This document shows, piece by piece, positions 37,423-46,331 of a DNA stretch of 64,000 nucleotides. Source of the stretch: Bradyrhizobium liaoningense (GTDB lineage: Bacteria; Pseudomonadota; Alphaproteobacteria; Rhizobiales; Xanthobacteraceae); contig NZ_JAFCJM010000020.1 of assembly GCF_018130955.1 (NCBI RefSeq), positions 51,416-115,415 of the forward strand. Direction: 5' to 3'. The notes beneath the pieces were generated by a model. The model was not told where the DNA came from. It worked only from the letters and a program-made list of their open reading frames with translations, and did not search any database. The first letter of the stretch is position 1; every line of letters begins with the position of its first letter. The translations under genes were made by a program, and so were the position numbers.

Positions 37423-37917
37423 ATGGCGGGAAGCGTCAACAAGGTCATTCTGGTTGGAAATCTCGGCAAGGATCCCGAAATCCGTCGCACCCAGGACGGT
37501 CGGCCGATCGCAAATCTGAGCGTCGCGACGTCGGAGACCTGGCGCGACAAGGCGACCGGCGAGCGCAAGGAAAAGACCGAGTGGCATCGCGTCGTGATCT
37601 TCAACGAAGGCCTCTGCAAGGTCGCCGAGCAGTACCTGAAGAAGGGTGCCAAGATTTACGTCGAGGGTGCGCTCCAGACCCGCAAATGGACCGACCAGAG
37701 CGGCGTCGAGAAATACTCCACGGAAGTGGTGCTCCAAGGCTTCAACTCGACCCTGACCATGCTCGATGGCCGCGGCGGTGGCGGCGGTGGCGGTAGCTTC
37801 GGCGACGAGCCGGGCGGCGACTTCGGCTCCAGCGGACCGGTCTCGAGCGCGCCGCGCCGCGCCGTGGCCGCCGGCGGCGGCCGCAACAGCGATATGGACG
37901 ACGACATCCCGTTCTGA
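37423..37917 (+). CDS. ssb: Single-stranded DNA-binding protein
   Basis: 164 residues. The OB fold covers residues 1-112 (VNKVILVGNLGKDPEIRRTQDG and EWHRVVIFNE), followed by a Gly-rich linker and the acidic C-terminal tip DDDIPF that recruits partner proteins. SSB coats single-stranded DNA in replication, recombination and repair. The ATG at 37423 is preceded by GGAG at 37417 and 37412; an in-frame TTG at 37405 is less likely. The SOS box upstream supports DNA-damage induction. Confidence 0.97.
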   Translation: MAGSVNKVILVGNLGKDPEIRRTQDGRPIANLSVATSETWRDKATGERKEKTEWHRVVIFNEGLCKVAEQYLKKGAKIYVEGALQTRKWTDQSGVEKYSTEVVLQGFNSTLTMLDGRGGGGGGGSFGDEPGGDFGSSGPVSSAPRRAVAAGGGRNSDMDDDIPF

Positions 37918-37943
37918 GGCTTGAGCGGGGAGAGCGGGACGTT

Positions 37944-37979
37944 GAGGTCCCAAGACCGGGTCCCAAGACCGGGCCCGTT
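37944..37979. repeat. Short tandem repeat
   Basis: A 13-base unit GTCCCAAGACCGG is present twice in tandem in the gap after ssb, followed by GCCCG. It has no obvious terminator role. Confidence 0.5.
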
Positions 37980-38093
37980 TGCGCCTACCTGAACTGTCAG
38001 CAGTTCTTACCAATCTACCGGTATCGCTAGCGATTTCCGGCTGCGCTCAAGTTTTGCATCAGGCTCTTTGACGGGGGTGTGATGTTAATGGTA

Positions 38094-38108
38094 TTAACTT
38101 CATGTTAA
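38094..38108 (+). promoter_or_regulatory. CtrA box upstream of the DUF2306 gene
   Basis: TTAA (38094-38097), 7 bases, TTAAC (38105-38109), a full match to TTAA-N7-TTAAC, 50 bases before the ATG at 38159. A further TTAATGG half site is at 38085. Confidence 0.55.
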
Positions 38109-38158
38109 CGCCATTTACATCGCGCCCTTGAGCAAGAGGGGCCATTTGGGCGCCGACC

Positions 38159-38557
38159 ATGAGCCTGTTGCCGTTACTGGAAGCCGCCCCCGCGATCCCG
38201 CTGCACGCCTTCGCGGCCATGGGTGCCTTCGTCCTCGGCCTCGTTCAATTCGCCGCGCCAAAGGGCACGCTGCCGCACCGGACGGTCGGCTGGATCTGGG
38301 TTGCCCTGATGCTGCTGGTCGCAGTGTCCTCGTTCTGGATCCACACCATCCGCCTGGTCGGCCCTTTCAGCCCGATCCACCTGCTATTGATCCTCACTCT
38401 GGTCGTGCTGCCGCTCGCAGTGTGGCGGGCACATACCCATCGGGTCGCCGATCACCGGCGGATGATGATCTTCCTGTTCGCCGGGGCGCTGGTGATCGCA
38501 GGCGTGCTCACGCTGCTGCCCGGGCGGGTCATGCACCACGTCATTTTCGGGGCGTGA
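38159..38557 (+). CDS. DUF2306 membrane protein
   Basis: 132 residues with four transmembrane helices (about residues 15-31, 46-62, 71-90 and 104-122), matching DUF2306. The HRTVGWIW, HTIRL, HRVADHRRM and MHH segments supply several conserved histidines that could bind a heme or metal. Function unproven. A CtrA box is 50 bases upstream. Confidence 0.8.
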   Translation: MSLLPLLEAAPAIPLHAFAAMGAFVLGLVQFAAPKGTLPHRTVGWIWVALMLLVAVSSFWIHTIRLVGPFSPIHLLLILTLVVLPLAVWRAHTHRVADHRRMMIFLFAGALVIAGVLTLLPGRVMHHVIFGA

Positions 38558-38725
38558 CAGGCGGTTTTTGCTGTTCGATTCCGGGGCCCTGCAGAGAGGC
38601 TTCGCAGGGGCCGTAAGTCTCTGGAAAAATTAGCGGAAAAACCGCCCCGAAAATCTGCCCAAGGGTGGTTATCGGGCCGTCGATACGCTATATGATTCTC
38701 AGCTAAAAACTCACCGGATTTCCCC

Positions 38726-41467
38726 TTGGCCGACGACGACAACAAGCCTGGCGACAAGCCGGAGCCCTCTGACATTCGCCCCGTCTCCATCTACGAGGAG
38801 ATGAAAAAGTCCTACCTCGACTACGCCATGAGCGTGATCGTGTCGCGGGCGCTGCCCGATGCGCGCGACGGGCTGAAGCCGGTGCACCGCCGCATCCTGT
38901 TCGCGATGAACAATCGCGGCGACACGCCGGACAAGAAGCACAAGAAGTCCGCCGGTGCCGTCGGCGAGGTTATGGGTAAGTACCACCCGCACGGCGACCA
39001 GGCGATCTACGACGCGCTCGTGCGGATGGCGCAGGACTTTTCGATGCGGGCGCCGCTGATCGACGGGCAGGGCAATTTCGGCTCGGTCGACGGCGATCCG
39101 CCGGCGGCGATGCGCTACACCGAGTCCCGTCTGACCAAGATCGCGCTGAAGCTGCTTGAGGACATCGACGACGACACGGTCGATTTCCAGGACAACTACG
39201 ACGGCTCCGAGAGGGAGCCGGTGGTTCTGCCCGCGCGCTTTCCCAACCTGCTGGTCAACGGCGCCGGTGGCATCGCGGTCGGCATGGCCACCAACATCCC
39301 ACCGCACAATCTGGGTGAGGTGATCGACGCTTGCGTGGCGCTGATCGACAATCCCTCGCTCACCATCGACGAGCTCAACGGCATCATTCCAGGGCCGGAT
39401 TTTCCGACCGGCGGCATCATCCTGGGTCGCCAGGGTATCCGCAGCGCCTATCATCTGGGCCGCGGCTCGATCGTGATGCGCGGCAAGGTAACGATCGAGA
39501 CGATCCGCAAGGAGCGCGAGGCGCTCATCATTACCGAGATTCCTTACCAGGTGAACAAGGCGAGCATGGTCGAGCGCATCGCCGAGCTGGTGAAGGAGAA
39601 GAAGATCGAGGGCATCGCCGATCTGCGCGACGAGTCCGACCGTGACGGCTACCGCGTGGTCGTCGAGCTCAAGCGCGATGCCGTGCCCGACGTTGTGCTC
39701 AATCAGCTCTACAAGTTCACGCCGCTGCAGACCAGTTTCGGCGTCAACGCAGTCGCGCTCGACTCCGGCCGTCCCCAGACCATGAACCTGAAGGATATGC
39801 TGACGATCTTCGTCGGCTTCCGCGAGCAGGTCGTCACCCGCCGGACCAAGCACAAGCTGCGCAAGGCCCGCGAACGTGCGCATGAACAGGTCGGTCTTGC
39901 GATCGCGGTCGCCAATATCGACGAGATCATTCGGGTGATCCGGACCTCACCCACACCGGCTGCCGCGCGCGAGACACTGATGACGCGCGACTGGCCTGCC
40001 CGCGACGTCGAGGATATCATTACGCTGATCGACGATCCGCGCCATCGCATCAACGAGGACGGCACGATCCGGCTGTCGATGGAGCAGGCCAGGGCAATCC
40101 TGGAGCTGCGTTTGGCGCGCCTCACCGCGCTCGGCCGCGACGAAATCGGTGATGAGCTGTCCAAGCTTGCTGCCGAGATCGGCGATTATCTCGACATCCT
40201 GCGTTCGCGCGCGCGTATCCTCGGCATCATCAAGGCCGAGCTCGCCGAGGTGAAATCCGAGTTCGCGACCCCGCGCCGGACCGTGATCATGGAGCAGGAA
40301 GGCGAGGTCGAGGACGAGGACCTGATCCAGCGCGAGGACATGGTCGTCACCGTCTCCCACGCCGGCTACGTCAAGCGCGTACCGCTGTCGGCCTATCGGG
40401 CCCAGCGCCGCGGCGGCAAGGGCCGGGCGGGCATGCAGACCCGCGACGAGGACTTTGTCAGCCGCCTGTTCGTGGCCTCCACGCACACGCCGGTGCTGTT
40501 CTTCTCCTCGCGCGGCCAGGTCTACAAGGAGAAGGTCTGGCGACTGCCGATGGCAGCGCCAAACGCGCGCGGCAAGGCGCTGATCAATATCCTGCCGCTG
40601 GAGCAGGGCGAGCGTATCACCACCATCATGCCGCTGCCGGAGGACGAATCCACCTGGGGCGAGCTCGACGTGATGTTCGCCACGACAGGCGGCAACGTCC
40701 GCCGCAACAAGCTGTCCGACTTCGTCGATGTGCGCCGCTCCGGCATCATCGCCATGAAGCTGGAGGAGGGCGAGGCGATCGTCGACGTGCAGATCTGCAC
40801 CGAGCGCGACGACGTGCTGCTCACCGCGGCCGGCGGCCAATGCATCCGCTTCCCCGTCACCGACGTGCGCGTGTTCACGGGCCGCACCTCGATGGGCGTG
40901 CGTGGCATTGCGCTGGGCGATGCCGACAAGGTGATCTCGCTGGCCATCCTGCGCCATGTCGAGACCACGTCGGACGAGCGCTCGGCCTACCTGAAGATGC
41001 GCCGCGCGGTAGCCGGCGAGGGCGCGACCGAGGAGACCGCGGCCGATGCCGAGTCCGAGGAGACCTCAAGCGCGAGCGAACTGACGCAGGAGCGTTACGT
41101 CGAAATGTCGGCGGCCGAGCAGGTCGTGCTCACCGTCTCCGTCAACGGCTACGGCAAGCGGACCTCGTCCTACGAGTACCGCACCACCGGCCGTGGCGGC
41201 AAAGGCATCGTCGCCATGAGCGTCAACAACCGCAACGGCAATCTAGTCGCCTCGTTCCCGGTCGAGGAGGCCGACCAGATCATGCTGGTGACCGACAAGG
41301 GGCAGCTCATCCGCTGCCCGGTCGAAGGCATCCGCATCGCCGGCCGCTCGACGCAGGGCGTGATCGTGTTCGACACCGCAGATGACGAGCACGTGGTTTC
41401 CGTCGAGCACATCACGGAAGAGGCCGAGAGCGGGAACGGTGCGAATGGGGAGTCGAACGGGGAGTGA
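38726..41467 (+). CDS. gyrA: DNA gyrase subunit A
   Basis: 913 residues. The catalytic Tyr131 is in AMRYTESRLT; the GyrA box is QRRGGKG at about residue 560; the C-terminal wheel has repeated VSHAGYVKRVPLSAYRAQR-like units and ends in an acidic tail. Gyrase supercoils DNA with GyrB. The start is TTG at 38726 (no in-frame ATG matches the family length), which may limit translation. In the quinolone-determining region the position matching E. coli Ser83 is Gln92 (HPHGDQAIYD), while Asp87 is kept as Asp96. Confidence 0.97.
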   Translation: MADDDNKPGDKPEPSDIRPVSIYEEMKKSYLDYAMSVIVSRALPDARDGLKPVHRRILFAMNNRGDTPDKKHKKSAGAVGEVMGKYHPHGDQAIYDALVRMAQDFSMRAPLIDGQGNFGSVDGDPPAAMRYTESRLTKIALKLLEDIDDDTVDFQDNYDGSEREPVVLPARFPNLLVNGAGGIAVGMATNIPPHNLGEVIDACVALIDNPSLTIDELNGIIPGPDFPTGGIILGRQGIRSAYHLGRGSIVMRGKVTIETIRKEREALIITEIPYQVNKASMVERIAELVKEKKIEGIADLRDESDRDGYRVVVELKRDAVPDVVLNQLYKFTPLQTSFGVNAVALDSGRPQTMNLKDMLTIFVGFREQVVTRRTKHKLRKARERAHEQVGLAIAVANIDEIIRVIRTSPTPAAARETLMTRDWPARDVEDIITLIDDPRHRINEDGTIRLSMEQARAILELRLARLTALGRDEIGDELSKLAAEIGDYLDILRSRARILGIIKAELAEVKSEFATPRRTVIMEQEGEVEDEDLIQREDMVVTVSHAGYVKRVPLSAYRAQRRGGKGRAGMQTRDEDFVSRLFVASTHTPVLFFSSRGQVYKEKVWRLPMAAPNARGKALINILPLEQGERITTIMPLPEDESTWGELDVMFATTGGNVRRNKLSDFVDVRRSGIIAMKLEEGEAIVDVQICTERDDVLLTAAGGQCIRFPVTDVRVFTGRTSMGVRGIALGDADKVISLAILRHVETTSDERSAYLKMRRAVAGEGATEETAADAESEETSSASELTQERYVEMSAAEQVVLTVSVNGYGKRTSSYEYRTTGRGGKGIVAMSVNNRNGNLVASFPVEEADQIMLVTDKGQLIRCPVEGIRIAGRSTQGVIVFDTADDEHVVSVEHITEEAESGNGANGESNGE

Positions 41468-41482
41468 TGCGTCATCCCCGCA

Positions 41483-41560
41483 GTCCGGATGGAGCGAAGC
41501 GAAATCCGGGGCTCCGTACGAGACGAGACCCGGATTTCGCTTCACTCTATCTGAGCTACG
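41483..41560. repeat. Intergenic inverted repeat between gyrA and kup
   Basis: CGGATGGAGCGAAGCGAAAT and a partial reverse complement (ATTTCGCTTCACTCTATCTG) flank a centre of about 35 bases. Same family as the element at 18147-18230. Confidence 0.65.
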
Positions 41561-41632
41561 CACTTGGTGCCGAGGAGCCAGTCACGAATGGCCGACATTT
41601 GATTTCCGGAACTGCGCTGAGAGCCGCCGCAG

Positions 41633-43543
41633 CTAGATCTCCAGCTCCGTGCCGAACTCCACCACCTGTCCGGTCGGCACGCCGAAGAACGCCGCTGACC
41701 GTTCGGCATTCCGCTGCAGGAACGCGAACAGCGACTCGCGCCACACCCACATGCCCGGAATGTCCTCGCGCGGGATGATGGTTTCGCGGCCGACGTAATA
41801 GGTGATGTCTGAGAGGTCGATGCCCGGCAGCTTGCCCTGCCGGCAGGCGAGCTTCAGCCCCTCATAGATGGTCGGGTTCTGCATGAAGCCGTAATGCAGG
41901 ACCACGCGCGCGATCGCCGGGATGATCTCGATCACCTCGGCGCGCTCCTCGTCGGGAACGTGCGGGACCTCTTCGATCAGTACGGTGACGAGAACCACGC
42001 GCTCGTGCAGCACGCGGTTGTGCTTGACGAACTGGGTCAGCGCAAGCGGCACGCCTTTCGGCGCCGAGGCGAGGTAGACGGCGGTGCCGGGGAGTCTCGC
42101 GCGGCACTTGTTGACGGCGGTCTCGATCAGGTCTTCCTCGGGTTGGCGCAGCTTGCCGCGGGCGCTTTCGACCAGCTTCACGCCACTGCGCCAGGTCAGC
42201 ATCAGGAAGGCGACGAAGCCTGCGAGCAGCAGCGGAAACCAGCCGCCCTCGAACAGCTTGATCGAGTTGGCCGAGAAGAAGATCAGGTCGATCACGAAGA
42301 AGAAGCCGTTGACCGCAACCACAAGCCACGGCGAATAGCCCCACTGGATCGCGACGAGGGCGGCGAGCAGGGTGGTGATGGCCATCAACAGCGACACCGC
42401 GATGCCGTAGGCGCCGGCCAGCGCGTCCGACGAGCCAAAGGAGAGCACGGCGCCGAGCGTTGCGGCGGCGAGCAGCCAGTTCACCAGCGGCACATAGATC
42501 TGACCCATTGCATGGCTGGTGGTGTGACGGATCTGCATGCGCGGCAGGAAGCCGAGCTGGATCGACTGCTGGGTCAGCGAGAACACGCCCGAGATGATCG
42601 CCTGCGAGGCGATCACGGTCGCGACCGTCGAGAAGGCGACCAGCGGATAATGCAGCGCATCGGGGCAGAGCTGGAAGAAGGGATTGTCGATCATGCCGGG
42701 ATCGGTGACGAGAAGCGCGGCCTGGCCGAAATAATTCAGCACCAACGCGGGCAGGCAGATCGCGAACCAGGCGAGCCGGATCGGGAAGCGCCCGAAATGC
42801 CCCATGTCGGCATACATCGCCTCGCCGCCGGTGACAGCGAGGAAGGCGGCGCCGAGGATGCCGAAGCTGACGTGGAAATCCTGGTGGATCAGGAATTCAA
42901 AGGCATAGAGCGGGCTCAGCGCCGCCAGCACCGCGGGCGCTTGCACAATGCCATGAATGCCGAGCGCTGCGAGCACGAAGAACCAGGCGAGCATGACCGG
43001 GCCAAAGATCCGTCCGATGAAGGCGGTGCCCTGTTTCTGCATCATGAACAGGCCAACCAGGATTGCGATGGTGAGGGGTACCACGACGGGCGCCAGCGAC
43101 GGGGCGTCCACCTTCAGGCCTTCGACGGCGCTCAAGACCGAGATCGCGGGCGTGATCGCGCCGTCGCCATAGAGCAGCGCCGCTCCGACGAGGCCGACGA
43201 TCAGGAGATGGGCGCGCCAGGTGCCGGGCTGGGCGTGGCGGGCGTGCAGCAGCGCCAGCAGCGCAACGATGCCGCCTTCGCCGCGATTGTCCGCGCGCAG
43301 GATCAGAAGCGCGTATTTCAGCGAGATGATCAGCAGTAGCGCCCAGAGGATCAGCGATGCCACGCCGAGCACGGCGTCAGGACTGATCGTCCCACCATGG
43401 GCGGCGGCCCTGGCTGCTTCCTTCAGGGCATAGAGGGGGCTGGTGCCGATATCGCCATAGACGACCCCGAGGGCGCCCATGGTCATTGCTATCGGGATTG
43501 GATCGGGATGGTGTCCGGTGGCGACGGCGGGCGTACTGGACAA
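41633..43543 (-). CDS. kup: Kup-family potassium uptake protein
   Basis: 636 residues, normal for Kup/HAK/KUP. The N-terminus AMTMGALGVVYGDIGTSPLYALKE is the family signature, followed by 12 hydrophobic helices and a cytoplasmic C-terminal domain from about residue 470. Kup imports K+ with protons. Bradyrhizobium usually has several kup copies. Stand-alone gene; a repeat separates it from gyrA. Confidence 0.95.
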   Translation of the reverse strand: MSSTPAVATGHHPDPIPIAMTMGALGVVYGDIGTSPLYALKEAARAAAHGGTISPDAVLGVASLILWALLLIISLKYALLILRADNRGEGGIVALLALLHARHAQPGTWRAHLLIVGLVGAALLYGDGAITPAISVLSAVEGLKVDAPSLAPVVVPLTIAILVGLFMMQKQGTAFIGRIFGPVMLAWFFVLAALGIHGIVQAPAVLAALSPLYAFEFLIHQDFHVSFGILGAAFLAVTGGEAMYADMGHFGRFPIRLAWFAICLPALVLNYFGQAALLVTDPGMIDNPFFQLCPDALHYPLVAFSTVATVIASQAIISGVFSLTQQSIQLGFLPRMQIRHTTSHAMGQIYVPLVNWLLAAATLGAVLSFGSSDALAGAYGIAVSLLMAITTLLAALVAIQWGYSPWLVVAVNGFFFVIDLIFFSANSIKLFEGGWFPLLLAGFVAFLMLTWRSGVKLVESARGKLRQPEEDLIETAVNKCRARLPGTAVYLASAPKGVPLALTQFVKHNRVLHERVVLVTVLIEEVPHVPDEERAEVIEIIPAIARVVLHYGFMQNPTIYEGLKLACRQGKLPGIDLSDITYYVGRETIIPREDIPGMWVWRESLFAFLQRNAERSAAFFGVPTGQVVEFGTELEI

Positions 43544-43671
43544 AGGGCGACCCCCAATGGCGGCGCGCCCGACGGGCCATTCCGCGGGGCGCGTGCATTA
43601 TCATGCAGTCTGCGACGAGACGTCGCAAATTTCCATGGGGTTTATGTGACGAAAGGGTAGGCAGCCAGATT

Positions 43672-43707
43672 CTTGTTCTACGCGTTCTCTTGGAAAACGC
43701 TCTACGG
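43672..43707. repeat. Fragment of the AAAACGCGTC repeat family
   Basis: ACGCGTTCTCTTGGAAAACGCTCTA resembles part of the 11140-11186 element with an internal deletion; each end matches that repeat. Confidence 0.4.
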
Positions 43708-43959
43708 GGTGCGGTCTGCGGACACGAGACGGGCGACGCGAACGTCCTTCTTGGTGCCGGCCTGGCGGAGACATGAGGCTTCAAAGTTCGGCCAGGCCTG
43801 CTGCGAGCAATCCTTGCCGATCACGCGGATGTCCAACCGGTCGCTCTTGGCAAGCGGCTGCGGGACGCTGGCTTCCACCTTCGGGGCAAAGCCCGGCAGG
43901 ACGGTGAGGGCTGCGGCCACGCATGCGGCAAGAGCGATGGCTGAAAGAGCCTTGATCAT
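43702..43959 (-). CDS. Small secreted protein
   Basis: 85 residues with a signal peptide (MIKALSAIALAACVAAALTV) and a short mature part with two cysteines (KDCSQQAWPNFEASCLR), likely bridged. Found in a position without partner genes. AGGGGA lies 6 bases before the ATG at 43959. Resembles short KDCSQQAWPNF-type proteins of Bradyrhizobium; function unknown. Confidence 0.7.
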   Translation of the reverse strand: MIKALSAIALAACVAAALTVLPGFAPKVEASVPQPLAKSDRLDIRVIGKDCSQQAWPNFEASCLRQAGTKKDVRVARLVSADRTP

Positions 43960-44209
43960 TGACGGTCCCCTGTGATCGGCCGCTGCGCCCAGTTTGCTGC
44001 GACCCGTCGTTTCGTTGGCGGGATTAGTAACCATGGCCAGTTTCCGGACGTCTTCGCGGTTGGGGAAAATGGTTTCGTTCGCCATCCGTTTTGTTTCGTC
44101 GCTGCCCCAAGGACGAAACAGATCGATGGATTCCGACAGGTTATGCGGAAAAACCGGCAGAAAGCCTGTCCGGCTTGCCGGGTTGCCCGGGGCGCGGTAG
44201 GACGGGTCC

Positions 44210-44704
44210 ATGCCACGCATCGCCTTTTATCCGGGTTCCTTCGACCCCATCACCAACGGCCATCTGGACGTCGTCCGGCACGCCGTTCCCCTGTGCGACA
44301 GACTTGTTGTCGCAATCGGTGTCCATCCCGGCAAGAAGCCGCTGTTCTCGACCGAGGAGCGGCTGAAGATGCTCCATGACGTCTGCGGACCAGTGGCTGC
44401 CCAGGCCGGCTGCACGCTCGAGGCCACCACCTTCGACGACCTTTCCGTCACTGCGGCGCAGAAGCACGGCGCGACCATCATGATCAGAGGTCTGCGCGAC
44501 GGCACCGACCTCGATTACGAGATGCGGCTCGCCGGCATGAACGGGGCGATGGCGCCGGATGTGCACACGGTTTTCCTGCCGGCCTCACCGACAGTCCGCC
44601 CGATCACCGCCACACTGGTGCGTCAGATCGCAGCCATGGGCGGCGATGTTTCGACGTTCGTGCCGCCGCTCGTTGCGGCCCAGCTCAAGGCGAAATTCGC
44701 CTGA
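44210..44704 (+). CDS. coaD: Phosphopantetheine adenylyltransferase
   Basis: 164 residues with the nucleotidyltransferase motif YPGSFDPITNGHLDVV at about residues 6-21, RGLRDGTDLDYEMRLAGMN in the middle and TATLVRQIAAMGGD at the end. CoaD transfers AMP from ATP to 4'-phosphopantetheine, the fourth step of CoA synthesis. GGACGGG is 4 bases before the ATG. It leads a compact run of + strand genes with two cyclophilin genes. Confidence 0.96.
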   Translation: MPRIAFYPGSFDPITNGHLDVVRHAVPLCDRLVVAIGVHPGKKPLFSTEERLKMLHDVCGPVAAQAGCTLEATTFDDLSVTAAQKHGATIMIRGLRDGTDLDYEMRLAGMNGAMAPDVHTVFLPASPTVRPITATLVRQIAAMGGDVSTFVPPLVAAQLKAKFA

Positions 44705-44742
44705 CAAAGGCGACTGTTATTCTTACCTGATCCGGAGTTTTC

Positions 44743-45318
44743 ATGATCCGTCGTCTCGCAATTCTTGCCACGATTTTCGTCGCGCTCGCCGGTGCGGCCC
44801 CGGTTGTCGCGCAGTCCCTGCCGGCGAACCTCGACAAGGCCAATGCCATCGTCATCGACACCACCAAGGGCCGCGTCGTCATCAAGCTGCGGACCGACAT
44901 CGCGCCCCAGCATGCCGAGCGCATCAAGCAGCTCACGCGCGAGGGCTTTTACAACAACGTGCCGTTCCACCGCGTGATGGACGGCTTCATGGCGCAGACC
45001 GGCGACGGCCAGAACGGCAACGGCACCGGCGGCTCGAAATATCCGAACCTGAAGCAGGAATTCTCCAAGGTGCACTTTGCGCGCGGCATCGTCGGCATGG
45101 CCCGGCGCGGCGACAGCGTCGACAGCGCCAATTCGCAGTTCTTCATCATGTTCGCGGACGGCGGCAGCCTCGACAACAACTACACCGTGATCGGCGAGGT
45201 CGTGCAGGGCATGGACGTCGTCGACAAACTGAAGAAGGCGCCCCCCGGCTCGGGCAGCGGCACCGTCACCGATCCCGACAAGATGGTGAAGGTGCAGGTC
45301 GCCTCCGACATCAAATAG
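44743..45318 (+). CDS. Periplasmic cyclophilin-type peptidyl-prolyl isomerase
   Basis: 191 residues: a signal peptide (cleavage near VAQ, residue 24) and a cyclophilin domain with VPFHRVMDGFMAQTGDG and SQFFIMFADGGSLDNNYTVIGEV. It catalyses cis-trans isomerisation of prolyl bonds in exported proteins. Followed 8 bases later by a small exported protein gene, then a cytoplasmic cyclophilin, so these three form an operon. Confidence 0.93.
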   Translation: MIRRLAILATIFVALAGAAPVVAQSLPANLDKANAIVIDTTKGRVVIKLRTDIAPQHAERIKQLTREGFYNNVPFHRVMDGFMAQTGDGQNGNGTGGSKYPNLKQEFSKVHFARGIVGMARRGDSVDSANSQFFIMFADGGSLDNNYTVIGEVVQGMDVVDKLKKAPPGSGSGTVTDPDKMVKVQVASDIK

Positions 45319-45326
45319 AGAACGCC

Positions 45327-45755
45327 ATGGCGCGCCGCGGCGAAAAGCTCATCGTAGCTGCCGCGGTGCTCCTGCTTGGCATCGCCAGCGCGGCCGCCGA
45401 GGAGCGGCCGGACCGGGTCGACAGCATCCGCGACGTCTTCGCGCGCATGCGCACCTGCTGGAAGCCGCCGCCGGCCTCGAAGGCTCACCCCATCGACATC
45501 ACCGTCATAGTGAGCTTCAACCGCGACGGAAACATTTTAGGCCATCCGCGGATCACCTACGAATCCGCGGGGGCCAGCGACAATGACCGGCTACAATACC
45601 GGATCGCGGTGATGGAGGCATTGCAACGCTGCACGCCGATGCCATTTACCGAAACGATGGCGGGCGCCTCTGCCGGGCGCCCATTCGCGATCCAGTTCCG
45701 CGGCCGGAAGAGTTCACCACAAGAAACACCCCAAGCCAAAGAGAGAAGAGCATGA
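45327..45755 (+). CDS. Small exported protein with TonB-C-like fold
   Basis: 142 residues. A signal peptide (cleavage near AAA, about residue 24) is followed by RDVFARMRTCWKPPPASKAHPIDITVIVSFNRDGNILGHPRITYE, the kind of domain seen in TonB-C/TolA-like proteins. It is not a normal TonB because there is no long proline-rich spacer. It sits between two cyclophilin genes; its stop overlaps the next start by 4 bases. Role unknown. Confidence 0.65.
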   Translation: MARRGEKLIVAAAVLLLGIASAAAEERPDRVDSIRDVFARMRTCWKPPPASKAHPIDITVIVSFNRDGNILGHPRITYESAGASDNDRLQYRIAVMEALQRCTPMPFTETMAGASAGRPFAIQFRGRKSSPQETPQAKERRA

Positions 45756-46216
45756 CCGTCACCGACAACACCTTGATCCTCGAGACCACCCAGGGCCCCG
45801 TCACCATCGAGATGCGTCCGGATCTCGCGCCGGGCCATGTCGCCCGCATCAAGGAACTGGTGCGCGAGGGCTTTTACGACGGCATTGTCTTCCATCGCGT
45901 GATCGACGGCTTCATGGCCCAGACCGGATGCCCGCACGGCACCGGCACCGGCGGCTCCGGCAAGAAGCTGAAGGCCGAGTTCAACGCGGAGCCGCATGTC
46001 CGCGGCACCGCCTCGATGGCGCGCGCCGCCAATCCCGATTCCGGCGACAGCCAGTTCTTCATCTGCTTCGACGACGCCCGCTTCCTCGACAAGCAGTACA
46101 CCGTGTGGGGCAAGGTCACGTCAGGCATGGAGAATGTCGACAAGATCAAGCGCGGCGAGCCCGTGCAGAACCCCGACAAGATCGTCAAGGCGTACATGGC
46201 TGCGGACAAGAAATAA
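45752..46216 (+). CDS. Cytoplasmic cyclophilin-type peptidyl-prolyl isomerase
   Basis: 154 residues without a signal peptide. The cyclophilin motifs are FHRVIDGFMAQTG, GTASMARAANPDSGDSQFFI and FLDKQYTVWGKV. The ATG overlaps the stop of the preceding gene (ATGA), so translation is coupled. It pairs with the periplasmic isomerase at 44743, as in many alphaproteobacteria. Confidence 0.93.
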   Translation: MTVTDNTLILETTQGPVTIEMRPDLAPGHVARIKELVREGFYDGIVFHRVIDGFMAQTGCPHGTGTGGSGKKLKAEFNAEPHVRGTASMARAANPDSGDSQFFICFDDARFLDKQYTVWGKVTSGMENVDKIKRGEPVQNPDKIVKAYMAADKK

Positions 46217-46225
46217 GCCAAGCAT

Positions 46226-46308
46226 GTCATTCCGGAGGCCGCGCGAAAGCGCGGCAATCCGGAATCTCGAGATTCCGGGTTCGATGCTGCGCATCGCCCC
46301 GGAATGAC
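46226..46308. repeat. GTCATTCCGG-type intergenic repeat
   Basis: GTCATTCCGG (46226-46235) and CCGGAATGAC (46299-46308) bound three small internal hairpins (GCGCG-AAA-GCGC, GGAATCTCGAGATTCC and GATGC-TGC-GCATC). This is a well-known Bradyrhizobium-type intergenic element. Confidence 0.75.
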
Positions 46309-46331
46309 GCCAACTGAGGCGCAACGGCGCA

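Noticed and set aside
43960..44209. Additional coding sequence upstream of coaD (in-frame extension of the 43702 gene)
   Set aside because: The extension has no ribosome-binding site or family similarity and would place the signal peptide in the middle of the protein.
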